Shown piece by piece: positions 5,763 to 13,698 of a DNA stretch of 13,819 nt. Within the stretch, counting starts at the first letter, position 1. Every line of letters begins with the position of its first letter. The stretch is from the NCBI GenBank assembly GCA_034437455.1, contig DAOTUB010000048.1, forward strand, positions 1 to 13,819. The letters run 5' to 3'. The position numbers and the translations under genes were made by a program. This DNA comes from DAOTUB01 sp034437455. GTDB taxonomy: Bacteria > Chloroflexota > Anaerolineae > B4-G1. The notes beneath the pieces were generated by a model, which had not been told where the DNA came from, did no database searches, and saw only the letters and a program-made list of their open reading frames with translations.

Positions 5763-6941
5763 TTACTGATCTACCTCGATATCTACAAACGCCGTCATCC
5801 CCCAGCGGATCACGCCGTTATCACGGGGGTCAAGGTCGTCCAGCTCCAGGATGACGGTGTAGTTGACCCCGCCCGTGCCCGGCTCGGCCATGGGCGAGAT
5901 GCGCACGACGCGCCCGGTAAAGACCTGTTCCGGGAGAGCGTCGAACGTGACGTCGGCCTGCTGCCCGACCTCCACCCGCGCTACGTCAATCTCGTCCAGG
6001 TCGGTCGTCTCCACCCGCAGCGTGGTCAGGTCGCCGAGAGTAATCAAGGGTTGGCCTGGCGTAACCAGCTCTCCCACTCGCACGTTCACCGCGCCGACAG
6101 TTCCCGCGAAGGGAGCGCGAATCTCGCAGTGTTCCAGCGCCACGCGAACCGTCTCCAGCGCCGCCTCTGCCTGCGCCACCGCTACCTCGGAGACGGCGAT
6201 CTGCTCGGCGGTGGCTCCGGCCTTGAGCAGATCCAGTTGCGCCTGGGCGATGCGCTGCTGGGCCTCGGCGGATTGGATCGCCGCGTCAGCCGAGTGTATC
6301 TGCGCCCAGGCGCTGCCCCGCACCTGAGCCAGCCACGCCTGGGCCGCCTCCAACGCCTGTTCTGCCGCGTGCAATTGGAGAATGGCCTCTTCCTCGATCC
6401 AACCGTGGATCTTGCCTCGAATCTGGTCGTAATGATCCTCGGCCGCCTTGCGCGCAAGCTCGGCCGCGGCTACCTCCGCCTCGGCTGCGGCGATCTCGGC
6501 TTCAGTCGCGCCCACGGTCAGTTGATTCCGCTGAGCAATCGTCTGCGAGATCGCCGTCCGGGCCGCTTCGATCTGCCTTTCGGCCACGGCGATCTCCTCC
6601 GGGCGAGGGCCAGCCTTCAACAGCGCCAGTTGGGCCTGGGCGGTCTCCACGGCTACTTCTGCCTGCCGCACTGCAAGGCGTGCATCGGTATCGTCCAGGC
6701 GCACTACCACGTTGCCCTCGGCCACCTCGTCGTCCGGCTCCACCAGCACTTCCTGCACCGTGCCGCCAGTCCGGGCGCTCAGAGTGGCCCACACTGCTGG
6801 CGTCACCTCTCCGGTGACGGAGACTATGGGTGCGAACTCCATCTCCACCTCCGGCGTCGGCGTCTCCTCTACGCTCCCTCCGCAGCCGGAGAGAATCACA
6901 GTCATTACTACCAGTCCCATAACAAATATTTTCTTCATCAT
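5763..6941 (-). CDS. HlyD/MacA-like periplasmic-adaptor lipoprotein
   Basis: A 392-residue membrane-fusion (adaptor) protein. It has a lipoprotein signal peptide with lipobox LSGC, lipid-bearing Cys20, and then a Thr/Pro/Glu linker. The first half of the biotinyl-lipoyl domain is at about 55-85 (ARTGGTVQEVLVEPDDEVAEG) and the second half at about 273-303 (IRAPFAGTVGAVNVRVGELVTPGQ). Between them lies a long Ala/Glu/Gln-rich coiled-coil hairpin (88-270) with two LLKAG(x)3(E)(E/Q)IAV repeats near 108 and 238. The beta-barrel domain follows. ATG at 6941 is preferred because GGAGG (complement of 6947-6951) lies five bases upstream; the in-frame ATG at 6953 has no ribosome binding site. It is 22 bases downstream of the second permease, clearly the same operon. 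In MacAB-type systems this protein stimulates the ATPase and guides substrate outward. Confidence 0.93.
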   Translation of the reverse strand: MMKKIFVMGLVVMTVILSGCGGSVEETPTPEVEMEFAPIVSVTGEVTPAVWATLSARTGGTVQEVLVEPDDEVAEGNVVVRLDDTDARLAVRQAEVAVETAQAQLALLKAGPRPEEIAVAERQIEAARTAISQTIAQRNQLTVGATEAEIAAAEAEVAAAELARKAAEDHYDQIRGKIHGWIEEEAILQLHAAEQALEAAQAWLAQVRGSAWAQIHSADAAIQSAEAQQRIAQAQLDLLKAGATAEQIAVSEVAVAQAEAALETVRVALEHCEIRAPFAGTVGAVNVRVGELVTPGQPLITLGDLTTLRVETTDLDEIDVARVEVGQQADVTFDALPEQVFTGRVVRISPMAEPGTGGVNYTVILELDDLDPRDNGVIRWGMTAFVDIEVDQ

Positions 6942-6963
6942 CGTTACCTCCATTTGTCATTGA

Positions 6964-9192
6964 TTATTCATACCGCAGCGCTTCCACCGGCTGCATCCGC
7001 GTCGCTCGCCAGGCGGGGTAAAGGCCGCCTACCACTCCAGCGATCATCGCCACGACGATAGCTTGCACAAACAACTGCGGCGTGTAGGACATGTCGATGG
7101 ACCCATACGTTCCCGGCACCATCCCCATCAATTTTCCCAGCCCCAACCCCATCAAGATACCACACACGCCGCCTATCACGCCCAACACTAGCGACTCTTG
7201 CAGCACCATCCTCAGCACGCGCGCCCGTCGCCAACCCAGCGCCCGGAGCACGCCGATCTCGCGGGTTCGCTCCAGCACGCTCATCAGCATCGTGTTCAAC
7301 ATGCCCACCCCGCCGATAAAGACCGCCAGGAACGAGATCTGCCCCACCATCTCCCGCAAAGCTCGCATGTCGCTCACGCTCTCGGCGGCCTCGGCGACGA
7401 GGGAAAATTCGACCTCGGGGAAGGCCGCCTGTAACGTGTCCCGCATCGCCTCCGCCTGCGTCGGGTCGCGCAGCTTGACCCCGTAGAGCTGCACCTGGTG
7501 AGGCTTGCCCACGAGCGTCTGGACCTCCCGCAGGCCGATGACTACCCCGATCTCCTCGAAGGAGACGCCCGTCTCGTAAACGCCGACGATGCGAAAGCTG
7601 CTGTTCATCGGGCGGAGCGTGTCGCCTACCGTCACCCCCATCTGCTCTGCCGCGCGCTTGCCGACAATGACTTGGTGGCGGGCCGTCAGCGGCTCACCGG
7701 CGATGATGCGAAAGTGGCGAATGGCGACCTCGCGCGGGTGGTAGCCAAACACGAGCATCATCGGCATCTTGTCGGTGTTGGCGGCGGTCATGATCGAGCC
7801 AGAGACCGCCTCCACGCCGGGCCAGGCGGCGATGCGCGCGCCCACCCGCTCGTCGATGGCGCTGAAATCCGAATCGACGCCGGCCTCGATGGCGAACAGG
7901 TCCATCTGGCTGGCTCGCCACATTTCCGTCATCGCGTAGGCCACCCCCTCGGCGAGAGCGCCCAGCGCGACGATGGCGGCGATCCCCACGCTGATCCCCA
8001 GCAAAGTCAACGCCGTCCGCATTCGCCGTCGCCAGAGGCCGCGCGCGATCCCAGGTAGAAAGCGAGGCGCGTTCGCCTTGCCGCCGCCCTCGTAGTGGAG
8101 CGCTTCCAGCGGCAGCAGGCGACCGGCCCACCAGGCCGGATACGTGCCCCCCATCAGTCCCAGCATCACCACAGTGGCAATGGCGCGGATGAAGAGTTCG
8201 GGGGAGAGATGGGCGCCGAGCATACTCAGCCAGGAGTTGGAGCGGCCAATTGCAAAGACCGCCGCCGTTCCCAGGCCGATGCCCACCAGTCCGCCCAGCA
8301 GGGCGAGCGTCACCGATTCGCCCAGGACCAATCCCAATACCCGCCATCTCCGCCAACCCAGCGCCCGCAGGAGGCCGATCTCGCGCGTGCGCTCAAAGAC
8401 AGACATGAATAGCGTGTTGGTCATCCCGATGCCGCCAATGATCACAGCCAGCCCGGCAACTCCCATCGCCATGCCCTCCAGCATCTCCGTCATCATCTCC
8501 TGGTCGGCGAATCCGGACGTCGTGGAGAGGCCCAGGTCGGGAAAGTGGCGTTCCACACGCGTCTCTAGCCGGTCGGCGTCAGCAGGGTCGCGCAGTTTGA
8601 TGTAGACCATAGAGACGCGATGGGGCTGAAGCATGAGCGTCTGAGCCTCCTCCAATGGAAGGACCGCGCCCGCGTCCTCGAAGGCATTCCCTGTCTCATA
8701 GATACCGACGACGCGGAAGGCGCCGCCTGTGAGACGGAGGACATCGCCCACCTGCTTTTCCATATTCTGCGCCGCCTGCCGCCCCAGGATGATGGGTTTT
8801 CCTCGCACTCCCCGCGCGTCCGCCAGCGCCTGTCCCTCGACGATGCGGTAATGGGCGATGGAAAAGCCCTCCGGGTCGTGCTCAAAGAGGAAAAGGTAGC
8901 TCGATTCATCGAGTATGGCATTGCCAAAGAGCACGCTGTCCAGCTCGGCCACCTCCGGCCAGGCGCGCATTTTGTCGGCGACCGACTCCTCGATGCTGCT
9001 CATCAGGACCGTGAGCGCCTCGGTCTGACTGAGCACCAGGTCCGCCTGACTGCCCTGGGTCATGGAGGAAAAACCAGCTCTCAATCCCTGCGCCACCGCC
9101 CCCAACGCGACGATAGCCGCCACGCCGATAGCGATGCCGACCAGCGTGAGGATGGTGCGACCTTTGCGGCGAAAGAGATTCTTGAAAATCAT
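6964..9192 (-). CDS. Tandem-duplicated MacB/FtsX permease (second of the pair)
   Basis: A 742-residue ABC permease built of two MacB_PCD + FtsX modules (about 1-370 and 375-742). Each module has an N-terminal membrane helix (LTLVGIAIGVAAIVALGAVA; LTLLGISVGIAAIVALG), an extracytoplasmic MacB_PCD domain, then three membrane helices. The helices begin at the motif NT(L/M)(F/L)MSV(F/L)ERTREIG(L/V)LRALGWR and end with YPAW(W/R)A...P(L/V)EAL(H/R)YE. About eight membrane segments in one chain equal a fused MacB dimer, whereas classical MacB has four segments and an attached ATPase. The start ATG directly follows the stop TAG of the first permease (TAGATG), indicating translational coupling. It is strongly similar to the neighbouring permease along its full length. 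Substrate unknown. Confidence 0.93.
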   Translation of the reverse strand: MIFKNLFRRKGRTILTLVGIAIGVAAIVALGAVAQGLRAGFSSMTQGSQADLVLSQTEALTVLMSSIEESVADKMRAWPEVAELDSVLFGNAILDESSYLFLFEHDPEGFSIAHYRIVEGQALADARGVRGKPIILGRQAAQNMEKQVGDVLRLTGGAFRVVGIYETGNAFEDAGAVLPLEEAQTLMLQPHRVSMVYIKLRDPADADRLETRVERHFPDLGLSTTSGFADQEMMTEMLEGMAMGVAGLAVIIGGIGMTNTLFMSVFERTREIGLLRALGWRRWRVLGLVLGESVTLALLGGLVGIGLGTAAVFAIGRSNSWLSMLGAHLSPELFIRAIATVVMLGLMGGTYPAWWAGRLLPLEALHYEGGGKANAPRFLPGIARGLWRRRMRTALTLLGISVGIAAIVALGALAEGVAYAMTEMWRASQMDLFAIEAGVDSDFSAIDERVGARIAAWPGVEAVSGSIMTAANTDKMPMMLVFGYHPREVAIRHFRIIAGEPLTARHQVIVGKRAAEQMGVTVGDTLRPMNSSFRIVGVYETGVSFEEIGVVIGLREVQTLVGKPHQVQLYGVKLRDPTQAEAMRDTLQAAFPEVEFSLVAEAAESVSDMRALREMVGQISFLAVFIGGVGMLNTMLMSVLERTREIGVLRALGWRRARVLRMVLQESLVLGVIGGVCGILMGLGLGKLMGMVPGTYGSIDMSYTPQLFVQAIVVAMIAGVVGGLYPAWRATRMQPVEALRYE

Positions 9193-11451
9193 CTACTCGT
9201 ACCTCAATGCCTCCACGGGCCGCATGCGCGTTGCCCGCCAGGCCGGGTAGATTCCGCCGACAACTCCGGCGATCGCCGCCACTACAATCGCTTGTACGAA
9301 CAACTCGGACGTATAGATCGGCTCCATCGCCCCTCCCCATATCCCTGCCGCGCCGATCAAGCCGCCCAACCCCAACCCCAGGGGAATACCACAGGCGCCG
9401 CCTACTGCCCCCAGCACCAGCGACTCTTGGAGAATCATTCCCAGTACTTTCCGCCGCCGCCAACCCAGACTGCGCAGCACGCCGATCTCGCGCGTCCGTT
9501 CCAGCACGCTCATCAGCATCGTGTTCAGCATCCCAACTCCGCCGATGAACACCGCGATGATCGAAAGCTGATCGGCCATGTCTTGCATGACGCGGAAATC
9601 GCTCGTGCTCTCGCCAAGCTCGGAGGAGAGAGAAAAATCAATCTCCGGGAAAGCCGCCTTCAGTTCCTCCTTTACCGTCTCAGCCTGATCGGGGTCACGC
9701 AAGCTGATGAGGTAAAATTGCACTTGGCGCGGCTTGCCGGTGACGGACTGCGCCTCCCGCAAACCAATGACCACACCGGCGTCTTCAAAGGCGGCGCCCG
9801 TCTCGTAGATGCCGACGACGCGAAAGTTGCTCTCTAGCATGCGGAGCGTGTCGCCTACCTCCAGCCCCGATTGCTCCGCCGCCATCCGGCCGACGATGAC
9901 CTGGCGACGGCCTGTCAACGGCTCTCCCTCGATGATGCGATAGCGACGGATGGCAAACTCGCGCGGATGGTAGCCGTATACGATCAACATGGGCATCTTT
10001 TCGGTGACGGCGCCCGTCCAAAACATACCCGAGACCGCGTGCACTTCGGGCCGGGCGGCGATGCGCGCTCCCACCCGCTCGTCAATGGCGCTAAAGTCCA
10101 TATCAATGCCTGCCTCGGCGGCAAACAAGTGGGTCTGGCTGCCCATCATGATCCCGGTGAACGCATCCAACATCCCCCGTGCGACCCCGCCCAGGGCGAC
10201 GACGGCGGCGATGCTCACGCCGATGCTCAACAGAGTCAACGCCGTGCGCGTCTTTCTCCGCCAGAGATTGCGCGCCATCCCAGGCAGGAGCGGATAAACG
10301 ACATCCGAACGAGGCGCACTCGCCTTGCCGCCGCCCTCGTAATTCAGCGCCTCGATCGGCAGCAGGCGGCTGGCCCACCAGGCCGGATACGCTCCGCCCA
10401 CTATACCCAACACACCCACGGTGACGAATGCCCTCACGAATAGGTTGGGCGTAAATTGGCTCCCGAACATGCCAAGTAGAGAATCGGATTGGTTGATGGC
10501 GACGACGGTCAGCACGCCCAGCGCGACACCCATCAGCCCGCCCAACAGAGCGAGAACGAGCGCCTCGCCGAGGATCAAGCCCAGCACCCGCCGTGGCCGC
10601 CAGCCCAGACTGCGCAGCACGCCGATCTCGCGGGTCCGTTCAAAGACCGACATAAAGAGCGTGTTGGTCATGGTGATCCCGCCAATGACGACCGCCAGCC
10701 CCGCGATCGCTATTCCTATCGAGTCCAACAGCTCGAGCAATTGCTCCTCGCTGGCAAATCTCGACGACGTAGAGACCGCCAGGTCGGGAAATCGCCGCTC
10801 TATCCGCGCTTTTACACTGTCGGCCTCATCGGGGTTGCTCAGCTTGACGTAGAACATCGAGGCCTGGCGCGGTCGCAGCGTCATCGCTTGAGCCTCCTGG
10901 AGTGAGATGACGGCCGCGCCATCTTCAAGCCCGGTCCCTGTCTCATAGATGCCGACGACGCGGAAGGCGCTGCCGGTGATACGAAGCGTGTCGCCCACCG
11001 TCAGGCTCATGCTCTGCGCTGCTCGCTTGCCCAGGATGATGGATTTGCCACGCACGCGCGGCCCATGGCCGTGCGCGTCCGCCAGCGATTCTCCTTCGAT
11101 GATGCGGAAATGTTCGATGGCAAAGCCTTCCGGATCGTAGCCAAAGAGGAAAAGATACGATTCATCATCAATCAGAGCGTTTGAATAAAGCATGCCGTCC
11201 ACAGCAGCCACGCCTGGGAGAATGCGCACATCCTCGGCCACGCTTTCGTCGACGCTGCTCATCAGAGAAGTCATCGACTCGGCCTGGCTGAGCACCAAGT
11301 CGGCCTGGCTGCTCTGGGACATTGCGGAGAAGCCAGCTTTTAGCCCCTTGGCCACCGCTCCCAGGGCGACGATGGCCGCCACGCCGATGGAGATGCCCAC
11401 CAGCGTCAGAATCGTGCGTCCTTTGCGTCGAAAGAGATTTTTGAAAACCAT
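9193..11451 (-). CDS. Tandem-duplicated MacB/FtsX permease (first of the pair)
   Basis: A 752-residue paralogue of the next gene with the same plan. Module 1 is residues 1-375: membrane helix 14-36, MacB_PCD domain, FtsX segment starting ITMTNTLFMSVFERTREIGVLRSLGWR near 259. Module 2 is 390-752: membrane helix 403-425 and FtsX segment GMLNTMLMSVLERTREIGVLRSLGWR near 640. Both end in EAL(N/R)YE. Module 1 carries a short extra HGHGPR-type loop (127-132) absent from the second permease. The ATG at 11451, four bases after the methyltransferase stop, starts the conserved (V/I)FKNLFRRKGRTILTL. The frame is open 26 residues further, but only as out-of-frame methyltransferase sequence. With no ATPase domain in either permease, both should rely on the separate ATPase. 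They may form a heteromeric channel or two alternative ones. Confidence 0.93.
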   Translation of the reverse strand: MVFKNLFRRKGRTILTLVGISIGVAAIVALGAVAKGLKAGFSAMSQSSQADLVLSQAESMTSLMSSVDESVAEDVRILPGVAAVDGMLYSNALIDDESYLFLFGYDPEGFAIEHFRIIEGESLADAHGHGPRVRGKSIILGKRAAQSMSLTVGDTLRITGSAFRVVGIYETGTGLEDGAAVISLQEAQAMTLRPRQASMFYVKLSNPDEADSVKARIERRFPDLAVSTSSRFASEEQLLELLDSIGIAIAGLAVVIGGITMTNTLFMSVFERTREIGVLRSLGWRPRRVLGLILGEALVLALLGGLMGVALGVLTVVAINQSDSLLGMFGSQFTPNLFVRAFVTVGVLGIVGGAYPAWWASRLLPIEALNYEGGGKASAPRSDVVYPLLPGMARNLWRRKTRTALTLLSIGVSIAAVVALGGVARGMLDAFTGIMMGSQTHLFAAEAGIDMDFSAIDERVGARIAARPEVHAVSGMFWTGAVTEKMPMLIVYGYHPREFAIRRYRIIEGEPLTGRRQVIVGRMAAEQSGLEVGDTLRMLESNFRVVGIYETGAAFEDAGVVIGLREAQSVTGKPRQVQFYLISLRDPDQAETVKEELKAAFPEIDFSLSSELGESTSDFRVMQDMADQLSIIAVFIGGVGMLNTMLMSVLERTREIGVLRSLGWRRRKVLGMILQESLVLGAVGGACGIPLGLGLGGLIGAAGIWGGAMEPIYTSELFVQAIVVAAIAGVVGGIYPAWRATRMRPVEALRYE

Positions 11452-11455
11452 AGAC

Positions 11456-12073
11456 CTAATCCGATCTGTGAATGAGGCGCGGCAGCAGCCGTCCCGTGCG
11501 CTGCATGTAGTGACGGTACTCCTCGCCATACGTGTCGAGCATCATGCGCTCCTCGTGGCCCACCCGCTCCAGGATCAGCATCGAATAGACCAATCCCAAC
11601 ACGCCGATGAGCCAGTTCGCGGTGAGCAAAAAGCTCGCAGCCAGATAGGTAAAAAATGACGTGTACATCGGGTGGCGTATGCGGCGATAGATCCCTTGAG
11701 TGACAAGATGACGGCTTTCCCCAATCTTGAGCGTAGGCGTAAAACTGACGCCCAGGGTGCGGTGGGCCAGGTAGCCCAGCCACACGGTCGCCAGGCCCAC
11801 AGCGATCCCCAGCCAGCGAGGCCAATCGGGCAGTGGCAGGCGCGACCAACTCATCCACATCGGGTTGACGAGCCAGACAACGTTCAACAAGTGCGTGCCC
11901 AGCCCGCTGATTCCCATCAGAGCCAGACGGACCCTGCTCTCGGTCGTGCCACGCAGTATCGTCTGGCTCTGGGGATCGACGCGGCGAGCTCGCGAGCGAA
12001 AGTAGAAGCGAGGCGCGATGTACCCAATCGCCATCACCAGCAGAGCCACGCGAAACAGAACCTCTTTGTCCAT
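11456..12073 (-). CDS. ICMT/PEMT-family membrane methyltransferase (second copy)
   Basis: A 205-residue integral membrane protein of the isoprenylcysteine carboxyl methyltransferase / phospholipid methyltransferase superfamily, which uses S-adenosylmethionine at the membrane face. It has about five hydrophobic helices. The family motifs are HLVTQGIYRRIRHPMYTSFF (G-x-Y-x-x-x-R-H-P-x-Y) and, near the C-terminus, ILERVGHEERMMLDTYGEEYRHYMQRTGRLLP (E-E-x-x-x-L-x-x-x-Y-x-x-Y), which bind cofactor. ATG at 12073 is preferred over the GTG at 12079 because GAGG (complement of 12081-12084) is seven bases upstream of it. It lies 15 bases after the first copy and four bases before the permease, so it is within the operon. 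True substrate is unknown: isoprenoid thiol/carboxyl, phospholipid or another lipid are all possible. Confidence 0.88.
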   Translation of the reverse strand: MDKEVLFRVALLVMAIGYIAPRFYFRSRARRVDPQSQTILRGTTESRVRLALMGISGLGTHLLNVVWLVNPMWMSWSRLPLPDWPRWLGIAVGLATVWLGYLAHRTLGVSFTPTLKIGESRHLVTQGIYRRIRHPMYTSFFTYLAASFLLTANWLIGVLGLVYSMLILERVGHEERMMLDTYGEEYRHYMQRTGRLLPRLIHRSD

Positions 12074-12088
12074 ACTCACACCTCGATC

Positions 12089-12766
12089 TCACCACACACC
12101 TGGCAGCAGGCGATAGCGCGTCTGCTGGGCATATTCCTTGTATCCAGCAAGTTCTTCCTGAAGCGCCCTGTCCTCCAGCGCCGTGCGCACCGTGAACGTC
12201 ACAGCGATCAGGGCGACGGGCACCAGGGCTAGCCACGATCCCAGCGCCAGCGCCGCGCAGGCCCAGGAGGCCATCACGCCGATGTAACTCGGATGCCGCA
12301 CGAACCGATAGGGGCCTTTGGTGACCACGACCTGATCCCGATCCTGCTGGATGCGCACGACCCGCGAGTAAAAGTCGTTCACCGCCATCGCCCAGATGTT
12401 GAACGCGAACGAGAGCACGAATCCTACCAGCGCCACAATCTGCCCCCACAGCGGCGCCGTATCGGACCAGTGAAACCGCCCTACGTCCAGGCCCGCCACC
12501 ACGAAGAGCGAGAACGTGAACAGGGTATAGATCCTGAGCAAAGGACGATCCCACGTCTTGGCGCCCTCGCCTGGCTTTTGTCGCTCCTCCAACAGATCGC
12601 GGTTTTGCCTAAAGACCAACCACGCCATCGCCAACTGCGCGCCAGAGTGAGCCGCGAGATAGACCCAGAACATGGGCAGATCCACCCGTCCTGCCGACGC
12701 GAACAGCATCACGGCGACCATCACCGTCACGATGATCCACTGACCGTACACACGCAAGACTGACAT
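12089..12766 (-). CDS. ICMT/PEMT-family membrane methyltransferase (first copy)
   Basis: A 225-residue multi-pass membrane protein, a diverged relative of the next gene. Hydrophobic helices cover most of residues 8-115 and 160-195. The cofactor motifs are VVVTKGPYRFVRHPSYIGVM and RTALEDRALQEELAGYKEYAQQTRYRLLPGVW at the very C-terminus, matching the ICMT/NnrU-like superfamily. The ATG at 12766 has GGAGG (complement of 12773-12777) six bases upstream. It is the first complete gene of the methyltransferase-transporter run. Immediately upstream are the last codons of a lost third paralogue and then a truncated acyltransferase on the same strand, so the original operon probably began further upstream. 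Confidence 0.88.
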   Translation of the reverse strand: MSVLRVYGQWIIVTVMVAVMLFASAGRVDLPMFWVYLAAHSGAQLAMAWLVFRQNRDLLEERQKPGEGAKTWDRPLLRIYTLFTFSLFVVAGLDVGRFHWSDTAPLWGQIVALVGFVLSFAFNIWAMAVNDFYSRVVRIQQDRDQVVVTKGPYRFVRHPSYIGVMASWACAALALGSWLALVPVALIAVTFTVRTALEDRALQEELAGYKEYAQQTRYRLLPGVW

Positions 12767-12778
12767 TGTTTTCCTCCA

Positions 12779-12811
12779 TCACCACACGCCCGGCAGCAAG
12801 AGAATTCTTTT
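12779..12811 (-). pseudogene. C-terminal remnant of a third ICMT-family methyltransferase
   Basis: On the minus strand the stretch ends KRILLLPGVW followed by TGA (stop at 12779-12781), matching the C-terminus RYRLLPGVW-TGA of the gene at 12089-12766. At DNA level 12779-12802 matches 12089-12112 at 20 of 24 bases, and three of the four differences leave the amino acid unchanged or are wobble-type. The stop is 12 bases before the ATG at 12766, the spacing expected of a preceding operon gene. Similarity ends at about 12803, where the acyltransferase stop (12810-12812) begins, marking a deletion or recombination joint. Confidence 0.6.
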
Positions 12812-13698
12812 ATTCGTCCAGTAAGAATTCCATCGCTTTATCCTTTACTTTCTCCGCCGTTCCTGTATCAATAGTTTGTTCTGCATATTCTACAATGAGG
12901 CTGAGCTTTCCAGCACACGTGACGGCCCCTAACACGACGTTGACCATAGCCAGGGGAAAGGCGCCACCAGGATTCATGATCAAACGATCCAGCTCTAACG
13001 CTCCGTACCTGGTGGGGAAATCCATGCGTGTGAGGTTCGTCACCGCCGTTCCCATAATGGTCTCATCCAGAGAGTCCGACTTGTTTCTTTTGAGAAGAGA
13101 CAAGATTACATCATCTCGCTCGCTGAACGCTGAAAGCTTGTCATATCTTGTAGAATGCGGCGGGACAAGTCCGCCCAGTCTTTTGAAATTGAAGGCTTCG
13201 AGGATGCTTGGTTCAAGGTGGCACCATAATAGAGGCTCTTGAAACAGATTTTTGTCTGTATAGAGCGGTTCTACTTGGCGATGAAACTCGCGGGCATTTT
13301 CCCAGAAACCGATTCGTGCATCATGATTGTGTTTTGGCGTGACCAGCCCGGCGTAAAATCCCATCACCTCGCCAACGGGTTTCTGGAGACGGCCCCTCAA
13401 GTCAGCGGCAACGCCGACGCTCGAATGATAGGACTGGGCGCCTTGAACCAGGTTTTGTGCGCCCGCGAAGGCGGCAGCCAGGGCAGAATTTACCGTAACC
13501 TTTTTTCTTCTACATCGCTCGACCAGGGCACGGGTCTGAGCCTCAGAAAGCTCCACGGAGAGCATTTGATGGGTGTAGTTGTTCCAATACGCTTGATTGA
13601 TGTCTCGATAATCCTGTTGATCGAAAAATACGCGCTCTTTTTCCCATTTCCGGTTGATCCGCTGGATCAAGAACTTGACGATAAAGTTCAACGAAACT
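12810..13698 (-). pseudogene. Condensation/PapA-like acyltransferase, C-terminal half, cut by IS66-type element
   Basis: About 295 residues resembling the C-terminal half of condensation-superfamily acyltransferases (alcohol acetyltransferase, PapA5-like or wax-ester-synthase-like), which move acyl groups from thioesters to alcohols or amines. Visible are the helix that follows the active-site half (VELSEAQTRALVERCRRKKVTVNSALAAAF), the conserved VAADLRGRL segment, MGFYAGLV, and the late NLTRMDFPTRYG and GKLSLIVEYAEQTID motifs. The catalytic HHxxxDG half is absent. The first in-frame initiator is a TTG at 13691 with no good ribosome binding site, and upstream the frame runs straight into the terminus of an insertion element at 13699. 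The N-terminal half presumably lies beyond the element outside the window. Lower GC than its neighbours hints at separate origin. Confidence 0.72.

Noticed and set aside
8620..9837. 405-codon plus-strand frame across the two permease genes
   Set aside because: A shadow frame rich in His/Arg/Gln, typical of GC-rich antisense. Both permeases are unambiguous on the minus strand.
11406..12554. 382-codon minus-strand frame overlapping both methyltransferases
   Set aside because: It spans two well-defined methyltransferase genes out of frame and has no domain of its own.
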